Source: an uncultured Lachnospiraceae bacterium (GTDB taxonomy: Bacteria > Bacillota > Clostridia > Lachnospirales > Lachnospiraceae). Taken from it: a stretch of 8,590 nt of DNA. Where the stretch lies: positions 1 through 8,590 of the forward strand of contig CAJTZB010000108.1 in NCBI GenBank assembly GCA_910583815.1. The letters are read 5' to 3'. Shown piece by piece: positions 1 through 7,489 of the stretch. Within the stretch, counting starts at the first letter, position 1. Each line of letters begins with the position of its first letter. The notes under the pieces are model-generated. The model saw only the letters and a list, made by a program, of their open reading frames with translations. It was not told where the DNA came from and made no database searches. Position numbers and translations under genes: made by a program.

Positions 1-1221
1 CTTTAAAATCGTTTTTTCCGGCTCATAGCCGAATGTCACATGCTGCAGCACGACATCTCCAGAAATTTCCTCCAGTTCTGCCACTCCCTTTGCGTCCTCA
101 GCTTCCGGAGCCTCATCCATAACTTTAAATACACGTTCTGCACCTGCAAGCGCCGAAAAAACCGTATGCATCTGCATGGACACCTCATTGATTGGACGAG
201 CAAACTGCTTGGAGTAATTTACAAATATCGTAAGGCCTCCAATATCAAAATTCTTTGTAACGCAAAGCACACCGCCGACAAGTGCAGTCAGGGCATAGCT
301 GATTTGGCTTAAGTTCCCCATCACAGGCCCCATAATTCCACCGACAAAAGATGCTCTGATCTGCTTTTTCTTCAAGTCGTCATTCAGTGCGGAAAACTCA
401 TTAATCGCAGCCTCTTCATGGCAAAATACTTTGATTACCTTCTGTCCTGTCACTGCTTCTTCCACATAACCGTTTACTGCGCCGATTGCCGCCTGCTGCT
501 CAGAATAAAACCTGCGGCTGCGTTTTGCAATCTGCCCTCCGGCAAAGCTTAAAAGCGGTACTGCCACAAGCGTAATCAGGCTTAAAATCGGGCTGGTAAT
601 CAGCATCAGCACCATCGTCCCAACCAAGGTAATCACTGCAGAAATCATCTGAGGAATCGTATTATTCAGCATCTCACCGACTGCGTCCAAATCATTGGTA
701 AAGCGGCTCATCAGCTCCCCGTGGCTGTTTGTATCAAAAAAGCGAATTGGAAGCTTCTGTATTTTTCCAAACAGTTCATTTCTCATATCGCACAACGCAT
801 GCTGAGAAATACTTATCATAATCCTGGACTGAAGATAAGAGCAAAGCGTACCAATTAAGTAAACAAAAAGCATAACCAGAATCCCTTGCAGCAATGCCTT
901 TGTTCCGGCACTCAGAATACCCGCCGCTACAGAACCTGTCGCCTCCGCAACTGCTTCGGCATTTGTTTTTAGGTTGTTGATAATCGGGCGCAGCAGATAA
1001 GACCCTGCCAACATGCATCCGGTATTTAACAGCACACAGAAAAATACAAGAACAAGTTTTGGCACATCCCTCTCAATATATTTAAAAGTCCTGCCAATGG
1101 TCTTTTTTGCATCCTTCGGCTTTCCTCCCGGTCCACGGACACCTCTGCCCGGACCATGTCCCGGACCGCCCGGCCTTCCCACCGGAGGCATTGCACTCTG
1201 TTCTTTCTTTACATTGCTCAT
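1..1221 (-). CDS. ABC exporter half-transporter, permease plus start of ATPase domain (partial, C-terminus outside window)
   Basis: This is the second subunit of a probable heterodimeric ABC multidrug/lipid-type exporter in the cytoplasmic membrane. The reading frame is open for 407 codons from ATG at 1221 to the left edge. It ends at ..GYEPEKTILK, just before the Walker A motif, so the core ATPase motifs are not visible. Residues 1-45 are a cytoplasmic tail rich in Gly, Pro and basic residues (GRPGGPGHGPGRG). Six hydrophobic membrane segments follow, with a long first external loop (around NLKTNAEAVAEATG). Family-typical coupling sequences are present, such as LPIRFFDTNSHGELMSRFTND and GYVEEAVTGQKVIKVF. 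The start ATG overlaps the upstream gene's stop as ATGA, with AGGAGG about 10 nt before it. By analogy with TM288 and BmrC-type partners, I infer that this half carries the catalytic glutamate that the neighbouring half lacks; the missing domain would show it. The substrate is unknown. Confidence 0.95.
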   Translation of the reverse strand, partial: MSNVKKEQSAMPPVGRPGGPGHGPGRGVRGPGGKPKDAKKTIGRTFKYIERDVPKLVLVFFCVLLNTGCMLAGSYLLRPIINNLKTNAEAVAEATGSVAAGILSAGTKALLQGILVMLFVYLIGTLCSYLQSRIMISISQHALCDMRNELFGKIQKLPIRFFDTNSHGELMSRFTNDLDAVGEMLNNTIPQMISAVITLVGTMVLMLITSPILSLITLVAVPLLSFAGGQIAKRSRRFYSEQQAAIGAVNGYVEEAVTGQKVIKVFCHEEAAINEFSALNDDLKKKQIRASFVGGIMGPVMGNLSQISYALTALVGGVLCVTKNFDIGGLTIFVNYSKQFARPINEVSMQMHTVFSALAGAERVFKVMDEAPEAEDAKGVAELEEISGDVVLQHVTFGYEPEKTILK

Positions 1222-2954
1222 GATGCACTCGCCTCCTTTTCCTCTTGGGAGATGCAGATTTCACGATAAGCCTCGCACTCTCTGAACAGCTCTTCGTGGG
1301 TTCCTTCTCCTGCAATTCTTCCTTCATCCAGTACTAAAATGCGGTCTGCTTCCTTTACAGAAGAAATTCTCTGTGCAATAATAATTTTGGTTGTTGCTTT
1401 CAGCTCCTTGTTGAACGCTTCCCTGATTCTGCGTTCTGTCGCCGTATCAACGGCGCTCGTGCTGTCATCCAAAATCAGAATCTTTGGCTTTTTCAGCAGT
1501 GCCCTTGCAATACACAACCTCTGCTTCTGCCCACCGGACACATTGACACCGCCCTGTCCAAGCTCTGTTTCGTAGTGGTCAGTAAAGGAAGAAACAAAAC
1601 CATGTGCCTGTGCCTGTTCAGCAGCGGCTATTACCTGCTCTTTGCTTGCCTCTTCGTCACCCCACTTTAAATTTTCTATGATTGTGCCAGAAAACAAAAC
1701 ATTTTTTTGCAGCACCATGCCGACACCCTCTCGCAGATGCTTTAACGAATAGTCTTTGACGTTGATGCCGTCTACCAGAACCTCGCCTTCATCCACATCA
1801 TAAAGTCTTGGAATCAGCTGTACCATACTTGTCTTTCCGGAGCCCGTCGAACCAATAATGCCAATCGTCTCTCCCGGATTTGCAGTAAAACTGATATGGT
1901 GCAGAACATCGTTCTCATTGTCTTTATAATAACGGAAACAGACATCCTTAAACTCTACTTTTCCGTTTGTCACAACTGCATCTTTTCTTGCCGCATGGTC
2001 ATCATTTAAATCTACATTGGTATTCAATATTTCTCCAATACGTTTTGCAGATGCTACAGCACGAGAACTCTGCAAAATAACCATCGCCGTCATCATCAGT
2101 GACATCAGTATCTGCACAATATAAGTCGTAAATGCAGATAAATCACCAACCTCCATGTCGCCAACCAAAATCTGCTTTCCGCCAAACCATACAACTGCAA
2201 GCGTTGTCACATTCATTGCAACCGTCATAATCGGCATCGTCATAATTACAAGCTTAAAGGCATCCAGGCTGGAATCACGCAAATCGCGGTTTGCTTCTCC
2301 GAAACGCTCTTTCTCTGTTTCTTCTCGTACAAACGATTTCACAACACGGATATTCGTCAGGTTTTCCTGCACGCTGGAATTTAAACGATCCAGCTTTTTC
2401 TGCATCACATTAAACTTTGGAAATGCCGCTTTCATTACAAGTACAAGCGCAATCACAAGCAATGGAATTACAACTGCAATGACAACCGCAAGCCTTGCAT
2501 TCATCAAAACTGCCATAATAAGCGCACCGATTAACATTCCCGGCGCACGGAACATCAGCTTCAATCCCATATTGATAATATTCTGCAATTGTGTGATGTC
2601 GTTTGTCAGGCGCGTCACAAGCGAACCTGTGCTGAATTTATCCAGATTTGCAAACGAAAACTCCTGCACTTTCTGGAACGCATCTTTCCGCAGGGCCGTT
2701 GCAAAACTGACTGCTGCCTTGGCACTGAAATAGGCACCGCCCACGCCTCCAAGCATCATAAGTACTGCCATTCCTGCCATTGCAAAACCCATCTCTACAA
2801 TATAAGCAGTGTCTCCGTTCGGAATCCCGATATTGATGATATTTGCAAGGAGCTTTGGCATAACAACCTCCCCGACCACTTCTACCAGCATCAGTATAGG
2901 TGCCAGCAAAAAGTAAGGAAGATATGGCATAATATATTTCTTGTACTGTTTCAC
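1218..2954 (-). CDS. ABC exporter half-transporter with degenerate ATPase site (TM287/BmrC-D type)
   Basis: This is a full-length 578-aa half-transporter: a six-helix membrane domain (about residues 10-305) followed by a nucleotide-binding domain (about 330-570). Visible motifs are Walker A GSTGSGKT at 368-375, Q-loop Gln416, signature VSGGQ at 472-476 and Walker B ILILDD at 492-497. The catalytic glutamate position is Asp497, and the switch histidine is replaced by Gln528 (IIAQRISS). This pair of substitutions is known in one half of asymmetric ABC exporters such as TM287/288, where one ATP site hydrolyses poorly. It therefore should work only with the next gene's product. The start is GTG, overlapping the marR stop as GTGA, with GGAGGG about 8 nt upstream. 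The 3' end overlaps the partner's start as ATGA. Drug, peptide or lipid export are all possible; the MarR neighbour favours inducible efflux of a toxic compound. Confidence 0.97.
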   Translation of the reverse strand: MKQYKKYIMPYLPYFLLAPILMLVEVVGEVVMPKLLANIINIGIPNGDTAYIVEMGFAMAGMAVLMMLGGVGGAYFSAKAAVSFATALRKDAFQKVQEFSFANLDKFSTGSLVTRLTNDITQLQNIINMGLKLMFRAPGMLIGALIMAVLMNARLAVVIAVVIPLLVIALVLVMKAAFPKFNVMQKKLDRLNSSVQENLTNIRVVKSFVREETEKERFGEANRDLRDSSLDAFKLVIMTMPIMTVAMNVTTLAVVWFGGKQILVGDMEVGDLSAFTTYIVQILMSLMMTAMVILQSSRAVASAKRIGEILNTNVDLNDDHAARKDAVVTNGKVEFKDVCFRYYKDNENDVLHHISFTANPGETIGIIGSTGSGKTSMVQLIPRLYDVDEGEVLVDGINVKDYSLKHLREGVGMVLQKNVLFSGTIIENLKWGDEEASKEQVIAAAEQAQAHGFVSSFTDHYETELGQGGVNVSGGQKQRLCIARALLKKPKILILDDSTSAVDTATERRIREAFNKELKATTKIIIAQRISSVKEADRILVLDEGRIAGEGTHEELFRECEAYREICISQEEKEASAS

Positions 2955-3424
2955 TCTTCTGTCCCTCCATTCGGTCTGTTTTTTTCTTCCTCGTTCTGCA
3001 ATAACAAAGTTTCCATAGCATAGAGCAGGCGCTCCAAATATCCGTCCAAAGTTTCTTTCTCTTCTTCGGAAAGCGCAGAAAACAGCTTCCCATCTACTTC
3101 GTCAAACAGCTGCTTTGACTTAAGAACTACGGCTTCCCCCTTTTTCGTCAGTACAATCCGGTTAAAGCGGTTGTCGGCGCTGTCCATCTCCTTCTCAATA
3201 TAGCAGCCTTTTTCTAATTTCTTTAAGCTGACCGCTATTGTAGACGGCGATACTTCCATTGCAGCCGCAATGCTGCTCTGCGTAGACTGTCCATTCCTTT
3301 CCAGATACATCAGCAAATGGTGCTGACTTGGATGGATTCCAAGCGAGGCAATTTCCCGCTCTATTATTTTCCGGTGCTCCCTGTTCAGTTTCATAATCTT
3401 CCAAAGTAACTTTCGGTTTTCCAA
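2951..3424 (-). CDS. MarR-family transcriptional regulator
   Basis: This is a 157-aa winged-helix repressor-type protein, the usual size for MarR. Residues 1-30 and 100-145 are helical dimerisation segments. Residues 33-98 form the winged helix-turn-helix, with a recognition helix near VSPSTIAVSLKKLEK (58-72). The wing carries the family pattern D81-x2-D84-x-R86-x2-R89, followed by LTKKG. The start is TTG at 3424: an in-frame TGA lies three codons upstream and AGGAGG lies 12 nt before it, a rather long spacing. The next in-frame ATG (residue 11) has no ribosome site and would trim the first helix. The gene opens an operon with two ABC exporter halves, overlapping the first by 4 nt. It probably represses its own operon through the palindrome at 3559-3570 and is released by a ligand that the exporter removes. 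The ligand cannot be read from sequence. Confidence 0.93.
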   Translation of the reverse strand: MENRKLLWKIMKLNREHRKIIEREIASLGIHPSQHHLLMYLERNGQSTQSSIAAAMEVSPSTIAVSLKKLEKGCYIEKEMDSADNRFNRIVLTKKGEAVVLKSKQLFDEVDGKLFSALSEEEKETLDGYLERLLYAMETLLLQNEEEKNRPNGGTEE

Positions 3425-3454
3425 AACACTTCACGTCCTCCTATTAAAAGTTCC

Positions 3455-3546
3455 GCAACAGCCCTACTGGCGCACGACTAACCTGGCTTAAATTTTGGAT
3501 GCAGTAAGCAACCGAAATTTAAGCTGTGCGCCATTCGGGCTGTTGC
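3455..3546 (-). repeat. 92-bp nested inverted repeat in the marR operon leader
   Basis: Three pairs of perfectly complementary arms nest within one another: GCAACAGCCC (3455-3464) with 3537-3546, TGGCGCA (3468-3474) with 3527-3533, and GCTTAAATTT (3486-3495) with 3515-3524. The outer internal loop is 3/3 nt, the inner one is asymmetric (11 against 2 nt), and the terminal loop is 19 nt. It lies between the promoter and the marR start, with its edge about 20 nt from the ribosome site, so on the minus strand it would fold as a long hairpin in the 5' UTR. It could be a regulatory leader structure or a small non-autonomous mobile repeat. I see no clear target-site duplication at its edges. Confidence 0.75.
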
Positions 3547-3558
3547 TGTTTTTATTAT

Positions 3559-3570
3559 TTAGCGCGCTAA
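3559..3570. promoter_or_regulatory. Candidate MarR operator, TTAGCGCGCTAA
   Basis: This is a perfect 12-bp palindrome, TTAGCGCGCTAA, GC-cored within AT-rich DNA. It lies about 12-23 nt downstream of the predicted transcription start of the marR operon, where a bound dimer would block the polymerase. MarR proteins generally bind palindromes of about this size or slightly larger near their own promoters. That this MarR binds here is inference. Confidence 0.55.
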
Positions 3571-3587
3571 CTATTGACATGTTCTCT

Positions 3588-3615
3588 ATTATACGCAAAA
3601 GAAGAGAAAATGCAA
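3588..3615 (-). promoter_or_regulatory. Promoter of the marR-ABC operon
   Basis: On the minus strand there is TTGCAT (3615-3610), a 16-nt spacer and a perfect TATAAT (3593-3588). Transcription would start near 3581 and leave a leader of about 157 nt containing the palindrome and the long hairpin. The -35 box overlaps the loop of the upstream operon's terminator hairpin. Confidence 0.65.
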
Positions 3616-3633
3616 GCTGATTTTCTCTTCTTT
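3598..3633 (-). terminator. Hairpin terminator of the MoxR/VWA operon
   Basis: This is a perfect 14-bp inverted repeat (3598-3611 with 3620-3633) and an 8-nt loop, starting 9 nt after the ATPase stop codon. Read on the minus strand, the 3' arm is U-rich (ATTTTCTCTTCTTT then T). The stem is A/G against T/C with few G-C pairs, so termination may be incomplete. Some read-through into marR is possible. Confidence 0.6.
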
Positions 3634-3642
3634 CCGCTGTTT

Positions 3643-5193
3643 TTATAAAAACTTCATACTTTTTGCCTGTCTGATTTCCTGTGCGAGTTCTGCATCCGGT
3701 GTCTGCAGCAATAACTCTTTGTTATAGGCTGCATAGGTTTTATTTCCATATTCCAGTAAAAACGCACTGCTGTGTGGATTCATAGAAAGCTCGGTCAAAA
3801 ATACAACAAGTTCCTGTCCTTTTCCCCATGTTTTTTCCAAAAATGCAAATGCCCGATCCAGTTTCTCATTGGTTTTTTCGGCAAGCTCTTCTCTGGCATC
3901 TTCCTGCTGCGCAAAGGCTTTGCGCAAATTTTCCGCTACAGAATCTGCCCCTTGTGCCGCGCGAGTCATGGCTATCTGGCAAAGCTCTTCCATCCGTCTG
4001 GCTGTCTTTTTGCCAAACTGCTCTTCTCCTTCCGACAAAAGACCTGCCGATTTCTTTTTCCGAATGCCTTCTCGGTATTCTGCCAGTATATTTGCTGCAG
4101 CATCAGAAAAACGTTCTCGCTCCAAACGGCTTTCTCCGCCCTCAGAAACTGTCTCACAGGCTGCAAGCACACCTTTTAGCAATGGCGGCAATGCACTCTG
4201 CACTTTCCATGCTTCTTCTGCCAAAAGAAAATGCTCATTCAGCCCTTCAAGCAAAAGTCCAAGAACGCTGAGTTTTTCATCAAATGCGCAATTCCCCAGC
4301 CGTTCAGAAAGCCCTTCCGGTACGGTTCCATCCAAAACTTCCTTAATACGGCAGAGACTACGGTAGCGTTCATATAACTCATAATACAGAAAGAAGTCTC
4401 TTGCCGTCTCATCATGCTGCACATACTGATGAATCAGTTCTTCCGTAATCGGAACCGAAAGCTTTTCATAACAGATAAGCAGCTCCGACAAATCCTGCCA
4501 GCCTCTTGCCGTAACAAACTGCTTCTCCCCAAGCAGCCCCTCCATGCGGTAAAAGTTCTCCTTTTTCAGTTCCAGATAGGTTAAAATAACCGGTGCAACA
4601 CCTGATGCATAGGCATATTCTTTCCATACAGAAAACTCTGTCTCTACAGAAATATAACGGACACGGTCCAATGTCACAACATCAAATTCACGCACGGATT
4701 TATTATACTCCGGAGGATTCCCTGCTGCCACAAGAAGAAAGCCATCCGGCAGCCTCTGGTTCCCAAATGTCTTTGCCTGCAGCAGCTGAAGCATTGCAGG
4801 AGCTAATGTCTCCGACACACAATTGATTTCATCTAAAAACAAAATTCCTTCTGAAATCCCGGTTTCTTCTATTTTATCATATACCGCCGCAACAATTTCG
4901 CTCATCGTATATTCCGTCACAGAACGGCTTTTTCCGTCATATTCCTTTGTCACAATAAACGGAAGCCCCACCGCACTCTGCCTTGTATGGTGCGTCATTG
5001 TATAAGACAAAAGCGCCAGCCCTTCCTCCTGTGCAATCTGTTCCATAATTGCCGTTTTCCCAATTCCCGGTGCACCAATCAGCAGAATTGGCCGCTGCCG
5101 CACCTGTGGAATTACATAGCTTCCAAACTCGTCCTTTTTTAAATATGCCTGCAAGGTATGCTTGATTTCCTGCTTTGCTTCTTTAATATTCAT
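3643..5193 (-). CDS. MoxR-type AAA+ ATPase with extended helical C-terminus
   Basis: This is a 516-aa cytoplasmic AAA+ ATPase of the MoxR/AAA_5 type. Visible motifs are Walker A GAPGIGKT (40-47), Walker B ILFLDE (117-122), sensor 1 Asn159 in AAGNPPEYN, an arginine-finger segment LDRVR (175-179) and a sensor 2 candidate Arg230 in TARGW. Hexameric MoxR ATPases remodel or activate partner proteins together with a VWA-domain protein, here encoded by the preceding gene. Beyond residue 240 there is a long charged helical region (to about 460) that is larger than a minimal MoxR. It ends in an ankyrin-like segment with LLEYG (480-484) that is also found at the end of the LRR protein in this operon. 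The start ATG has GGGAG 5 nt upstream and lies 27 nt after the VWA gene. It is the last gene of the operon, followed directly by a hairpin. The specific target is unknown. Confidence 0.93.
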   Translation of the reverse strand: MNIKEAKQEIKHTLQAYLKKDEFGSYVIPQVRQRPILLIGAPGIGKTAIMEQIAQEEGLALLSYTMTHHTRQSAVGLPFIVTKEYDGKSRSVTEYTMSEIVAAVYDKIEETGISEGILFLDEINCVSETLAPAMLQLLQAKTFGNQRLPDGFLLVAAGNPPEYNKSVREFDVVTLDRVRYISVETEFSVWKEYAYASGVAPVILTYLELKKENFYRMEGLLGEKQFVTARGWQDLSELLICYEKLSVPITEELIHQYVQHDETARDFFLYYELYERYRSLCRIKEVLDGTVPEGLSERLGNCAFDEKLSVLGLLLEGLNEHFLLAEEAWKVQSALPPLLKGVLAACETVSEGGESRLERERFSDAAANILAEYREGIRKKKSAGLLSEGEEQFGKKTARRMEELCQIAMTRAAQGADSVAENLRKAFAQQEDAREELAEKTNEKLDRAFAFLEKTWGKGQELVVFLTELSMNPHSSAFLLEYGNKTYAAYNKELLLQTPDAELAQEIRQAKSMKFL

Positions 5194-5220
5194 TGCTTCT
5201 CCCGCTCCTGACGATGTTCT

Positions 5221-6573
5221 TTAAGTTTCATCCAAAACCAGACGTTCTGCCCACGGAGGCACAGGAACATCCCTGATATCTCCAAGTTTTTTCAAAAATA
5301 CAAATGCCGTTTTATAATCAGGACGTTTTTGAGGGTATGTTCCAATTCCATCAGTAAAATACAAGAGCCCTTTCAATGCCGCCAGTTCCCCTTTTTCTCT
5401 AAGGCGTTCCACATAATCAAACGCCGGCCGGAAATCCGTACCGCCAAATCCTCCGACTTCAAAATGTTCCATCAGCCCTGCAAATTCTTCTTCTGAAGTA
5501 ATAATGGTATCAGAGACTATTCGCACATCTGCCTGTATCACATGCAGGACAAATTTTCTGAAAAAACTGTCCTTTTCTTTTAAAATCGCATAAGTCTGTT
5601 CTAAAAAGCTCCGCACCGCCTCTCCGGAACAAGAACCGGATGTATCTATGACAATTACCATTTCTTCAATTTTGTTCGCTTCTTTTGTCTCAAGCGGCTC
5701 TACCAACGGAAGGTTTCCATACAGACTGAGCCCATACGTATAGAAGTTCAGGTCAAAACTATCTTCATCACTGGAAAGTTCTTCTCTTGTGACCGCAAAT
5801 TTCCTTAAAAACTGCCCAAGGTCCTGCCTTTTCCGGTTTTCTAATTTCAGTACCTGCATCAGAGCCCCTGCCTCCATCCCTGCCTTCCGCAAGTAAAGTT
5901 CCAATTCTGCCTTGACTGACTCATTTAGTTTTTTCCATTTTGGCGGTGGGGTTATATTGCTGCCACGTTCCTGTTCCTTTTTCTCCTCGTTGTCTTTTAT
6001 CTGCCAAAGCATATGGTCATCTGCATAAAACTGCCTGGCAAGACTCTGTCTCTGTTCAAATGAAAGTACAGTTCTCTCAAACTGATAATAAATCCCCTCA
6101 GCAGTCAACACCGGACACTGTTCCCGAAGCCTCTCATAGCATTCCTCTCTCTGCTCTATCCCGGACTTCGCAATACACCTTGCCCGCACCTGCAGTTCAT
6201 CCAGCACCGATTCCACCGCAATATCACAGGCAATATCCCAAAGCTCGGCATCCAGTTTTTTATGTTTTGTCTGTTTCCAAAACGGATGGTAGAACAGGCA
6301 ATGCAATAGCAGATGCAGGCATGCCCTATTTAACATAGCCGGATTTTCTTCATACATTGCAGTAAGCATTGGGGTATGGAAATATAATGCTTCTCCTTCC
6401 GTCCCAAGCCCCCGGATGTCTTTTCGCATACGAAACGGAAGCGCTCCAAGCGCCGTGCCTAAAAAACGCATTGATAAATAAAGTTCCTTTCCGGAATAAG
6501 AAAGCAGCTTTCTTCCAAGCTGTTCCAGCTGTGTTGCCCTCTCCTGTTTTGCAATTTCCGCTTCCTGCTGCAT
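5221..6573 (-). CDS. VWA-like domain protein with N-terminal metallopeptidase-like domain (DUF2201 type)
   Basis: This 450-aa soluble protein is the usual partner of a MoxR ATPase. The N-terminal domain (about 20-200) resembles the putative metallopeptidase domain that precedes VWA in this family. Where an HExxH motif would be expected it has H87-LLL-H91-x4-H96, lacking the catalytic glutamate, so protease activity is unlikely. A charged linker (about 190-215, EEKKEQERG) leads to the C-terminal VWA-like domain. Its MIDAS metal site is complete: DTSGS at 310-314, Thr379 in GGTD, and Asp408 in FTDG. The protein ends with the PPWAERLVL segment. An intact MIDAS suggests divalent-metal-dependent binding of a client, driven by the ATPase encoded 27 nt downstream. 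The start ATG has AGGGG 9 nt upstream; the LRR gene ends 55 nt before it. The family assignment is from recognised motifs, not a search. Confidence 0.9.
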   Translation of the reverse strand: MQQEAEIAKQERATQLEQLGRKLLSYSGKELYLSMRFLGTALGALPFRMRKDIRGLGTEGEALYFHTPMLTAMYEENPAMLNRACLHLLLHCLFYHPFWKQTKHKKLDAELWDIACDIAVESVLDELQVRARCIAKSGIEQREECYERLREQCPVLTAEGIYYQFERTVLSFEQRQSLARQFYADDHMLWQIKDNEEKKEQERGSNITPPPKWKKLNESVKAELELYLRKAGMEAGALMQVLKLENRKRQDLGQFLRKFAVTREELSSDEDSFDLNFYTYGLSLYGNLPLVEPLETKEANKIEEMVIVIDTSGSCSGEAVRSFLEQTYAILKEKDSFFRKFVLHVIQADVRIVSDTIITSEEEFAGLMEHFEVGGFGGTDFRPAFDYVERLREKGELAALKGLLYFTDGIGTYPQKRPDYKTAFVFLKKLGDIRDVPVPPWAERLVLDET

Positions 6574-6628
6574 ACCGTTGTTCCCCTGCTTTTCATCTTT
6601 CTTTTGCCTGATTCCATATAGACTTACG

Positions 6629-7489
6629 CTACAGCTCTATGCGCCCTCTTGCCGCAGCAAATGCCGTCCTTCCATATTCCAACAGGCAGCCTGCCATATA
6701 AGGGCGCTCTTTCTGATTTGCAACTGCAATTCCAAACTCTGCCTGCGGCTTTGTAATTAATTTTTGCCCACATAAAAAAGAAAGCAGTTTCCAATCCTCG
6801 CTTCTCGCAATCTCTTCTAATATTTTTGGCATATGATCGTAAATGTACTCCAAGTACCTGTCTTTAGAGCGTTCCGCAAGACGATACGGAAACTCCAGAC
6901 GTTTCCTTGCAATAGAAAGCGCCGTTTGTATTGTTTCTTCTCTGCATGCCATCAAAAACAGCTCATCATAGCGGCTCCAGTCAATTTCGGAGCGCCCGAC
7001 ACACTGCCTGTAATATACTCCGGAACCATAAGACTCTTCTGAAAACATACGAGCCGGCTCATTTGCAATGAAAGCATAGCTTGTCTTTGGAAGACACAGT
7101 CTCGCTTCCTCTTTTGAGATAAATACAAGACGCACGGAAAGCTCCTGCTCCAACTCCGGCAAAAAGTTCTTTAGCCGAATGTCTTTTTCCTCTGCTTCAA
7201 ACAGCTCTACATACTTTACATTGCCGCAGTTTTTAAATGCACCATCCTCTATTTCCGGCACCGCACCAAGAAAGCGTATCGTATGTAAGCCCCTGCAGTT
7301 ATAAAAGGCATGTCCTTCTATCAGCTGCAGGCTCTTTGGCATTGTAATCTCTGTAATTTCTCTGCATTCCCCAAAAGCATAGGCCCCAATTCTCGTGACC
7401 CCTTCCAAAAAGCGGATCACAGGCAGCCCTTTCTCCCCATAATACTGCCGTTCCCACGGATTTTCTTTATACTGCACTTCTTGCTTCAT
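6629..7489 (-). CDS. Cytoplasmic BspA-type (LRR_5) leucine-rich repeat protein
   Basis: This 286-aa protein has three LRR_5 repeats at about residues 30-97, recognisable from the GAYAFGEC, GHAFYNC and DGAFKNC blocks spaced 22-23 aa apart. Repeats of this kind form a binding surface. Residues 100-240 have no family I recognise and look helical. The end (about 245-275) resembles an ankyrin helix pair and carries LLEYG at 269-273, like the MoxR protein of this operon. There is no signal peptide, membrane helix or sorting signal, so unlike many BspA-type proteins it should stay in the cytoplasm. The start ATG overlaps the stop of the upstream membrane-protein gene (ATGA), which suggests coupled translation and a matched amount of product. 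Context suggests it selects a client for, or docks on, the MoxR/VWA machine; this is inference. Confidence 0.88.
   Translation of the reverse strand: MKQEVQYKENPWERQYYGEKGLPVIRFLEGVTRIGAYAFGECREITEITMPKSLQLIEGHAFYNCRGLHTIRFLGAVPEIEDGAFKNCGNVKYVELFEAEEKDIRLKNFLPELEQELSVRLVFISKEEARLCLPKTSYAFIANEPARMFSEESYGSGVYYRQCVGRSEIDWSRYDELFLMACREETIQTALSIARKRLEFPYRLAERSKDRYLEYIYDHMPKILEEIARSEDWKLLSFLCGQKLITKPQAEFGIAVANQKERPYMAGCLLEYGRTAFAAARGRIEL

Noticed and set aside
2155..2733. 192-aa plus-strand open frame inside the ABC gene
   Set aside because: It is the complement of a well-supported transporter gene with all motifs intact; the frame has no ribosome site or domain.
3195..3434. GTG-started 79-aa frame overlapping the marR start
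   Set aside because: AGGAGG is only about 2 nt from this GTG, and the translation has no MarR features. The other frame encodes a complete MarR protein.
3574..3579. Perfect TTGACA on the plus strand
   Set aside because: No -10 box lies 16-18 nt downstream on the plus strand, and no plus-strand gene follows.
3869..4366. Plus-strand open frames opposite the ATPase gene
   Set aside because: Low-complexity Ser/Ala-rich translations with no domain, antisense to a convincing AAA+ coding sequence.
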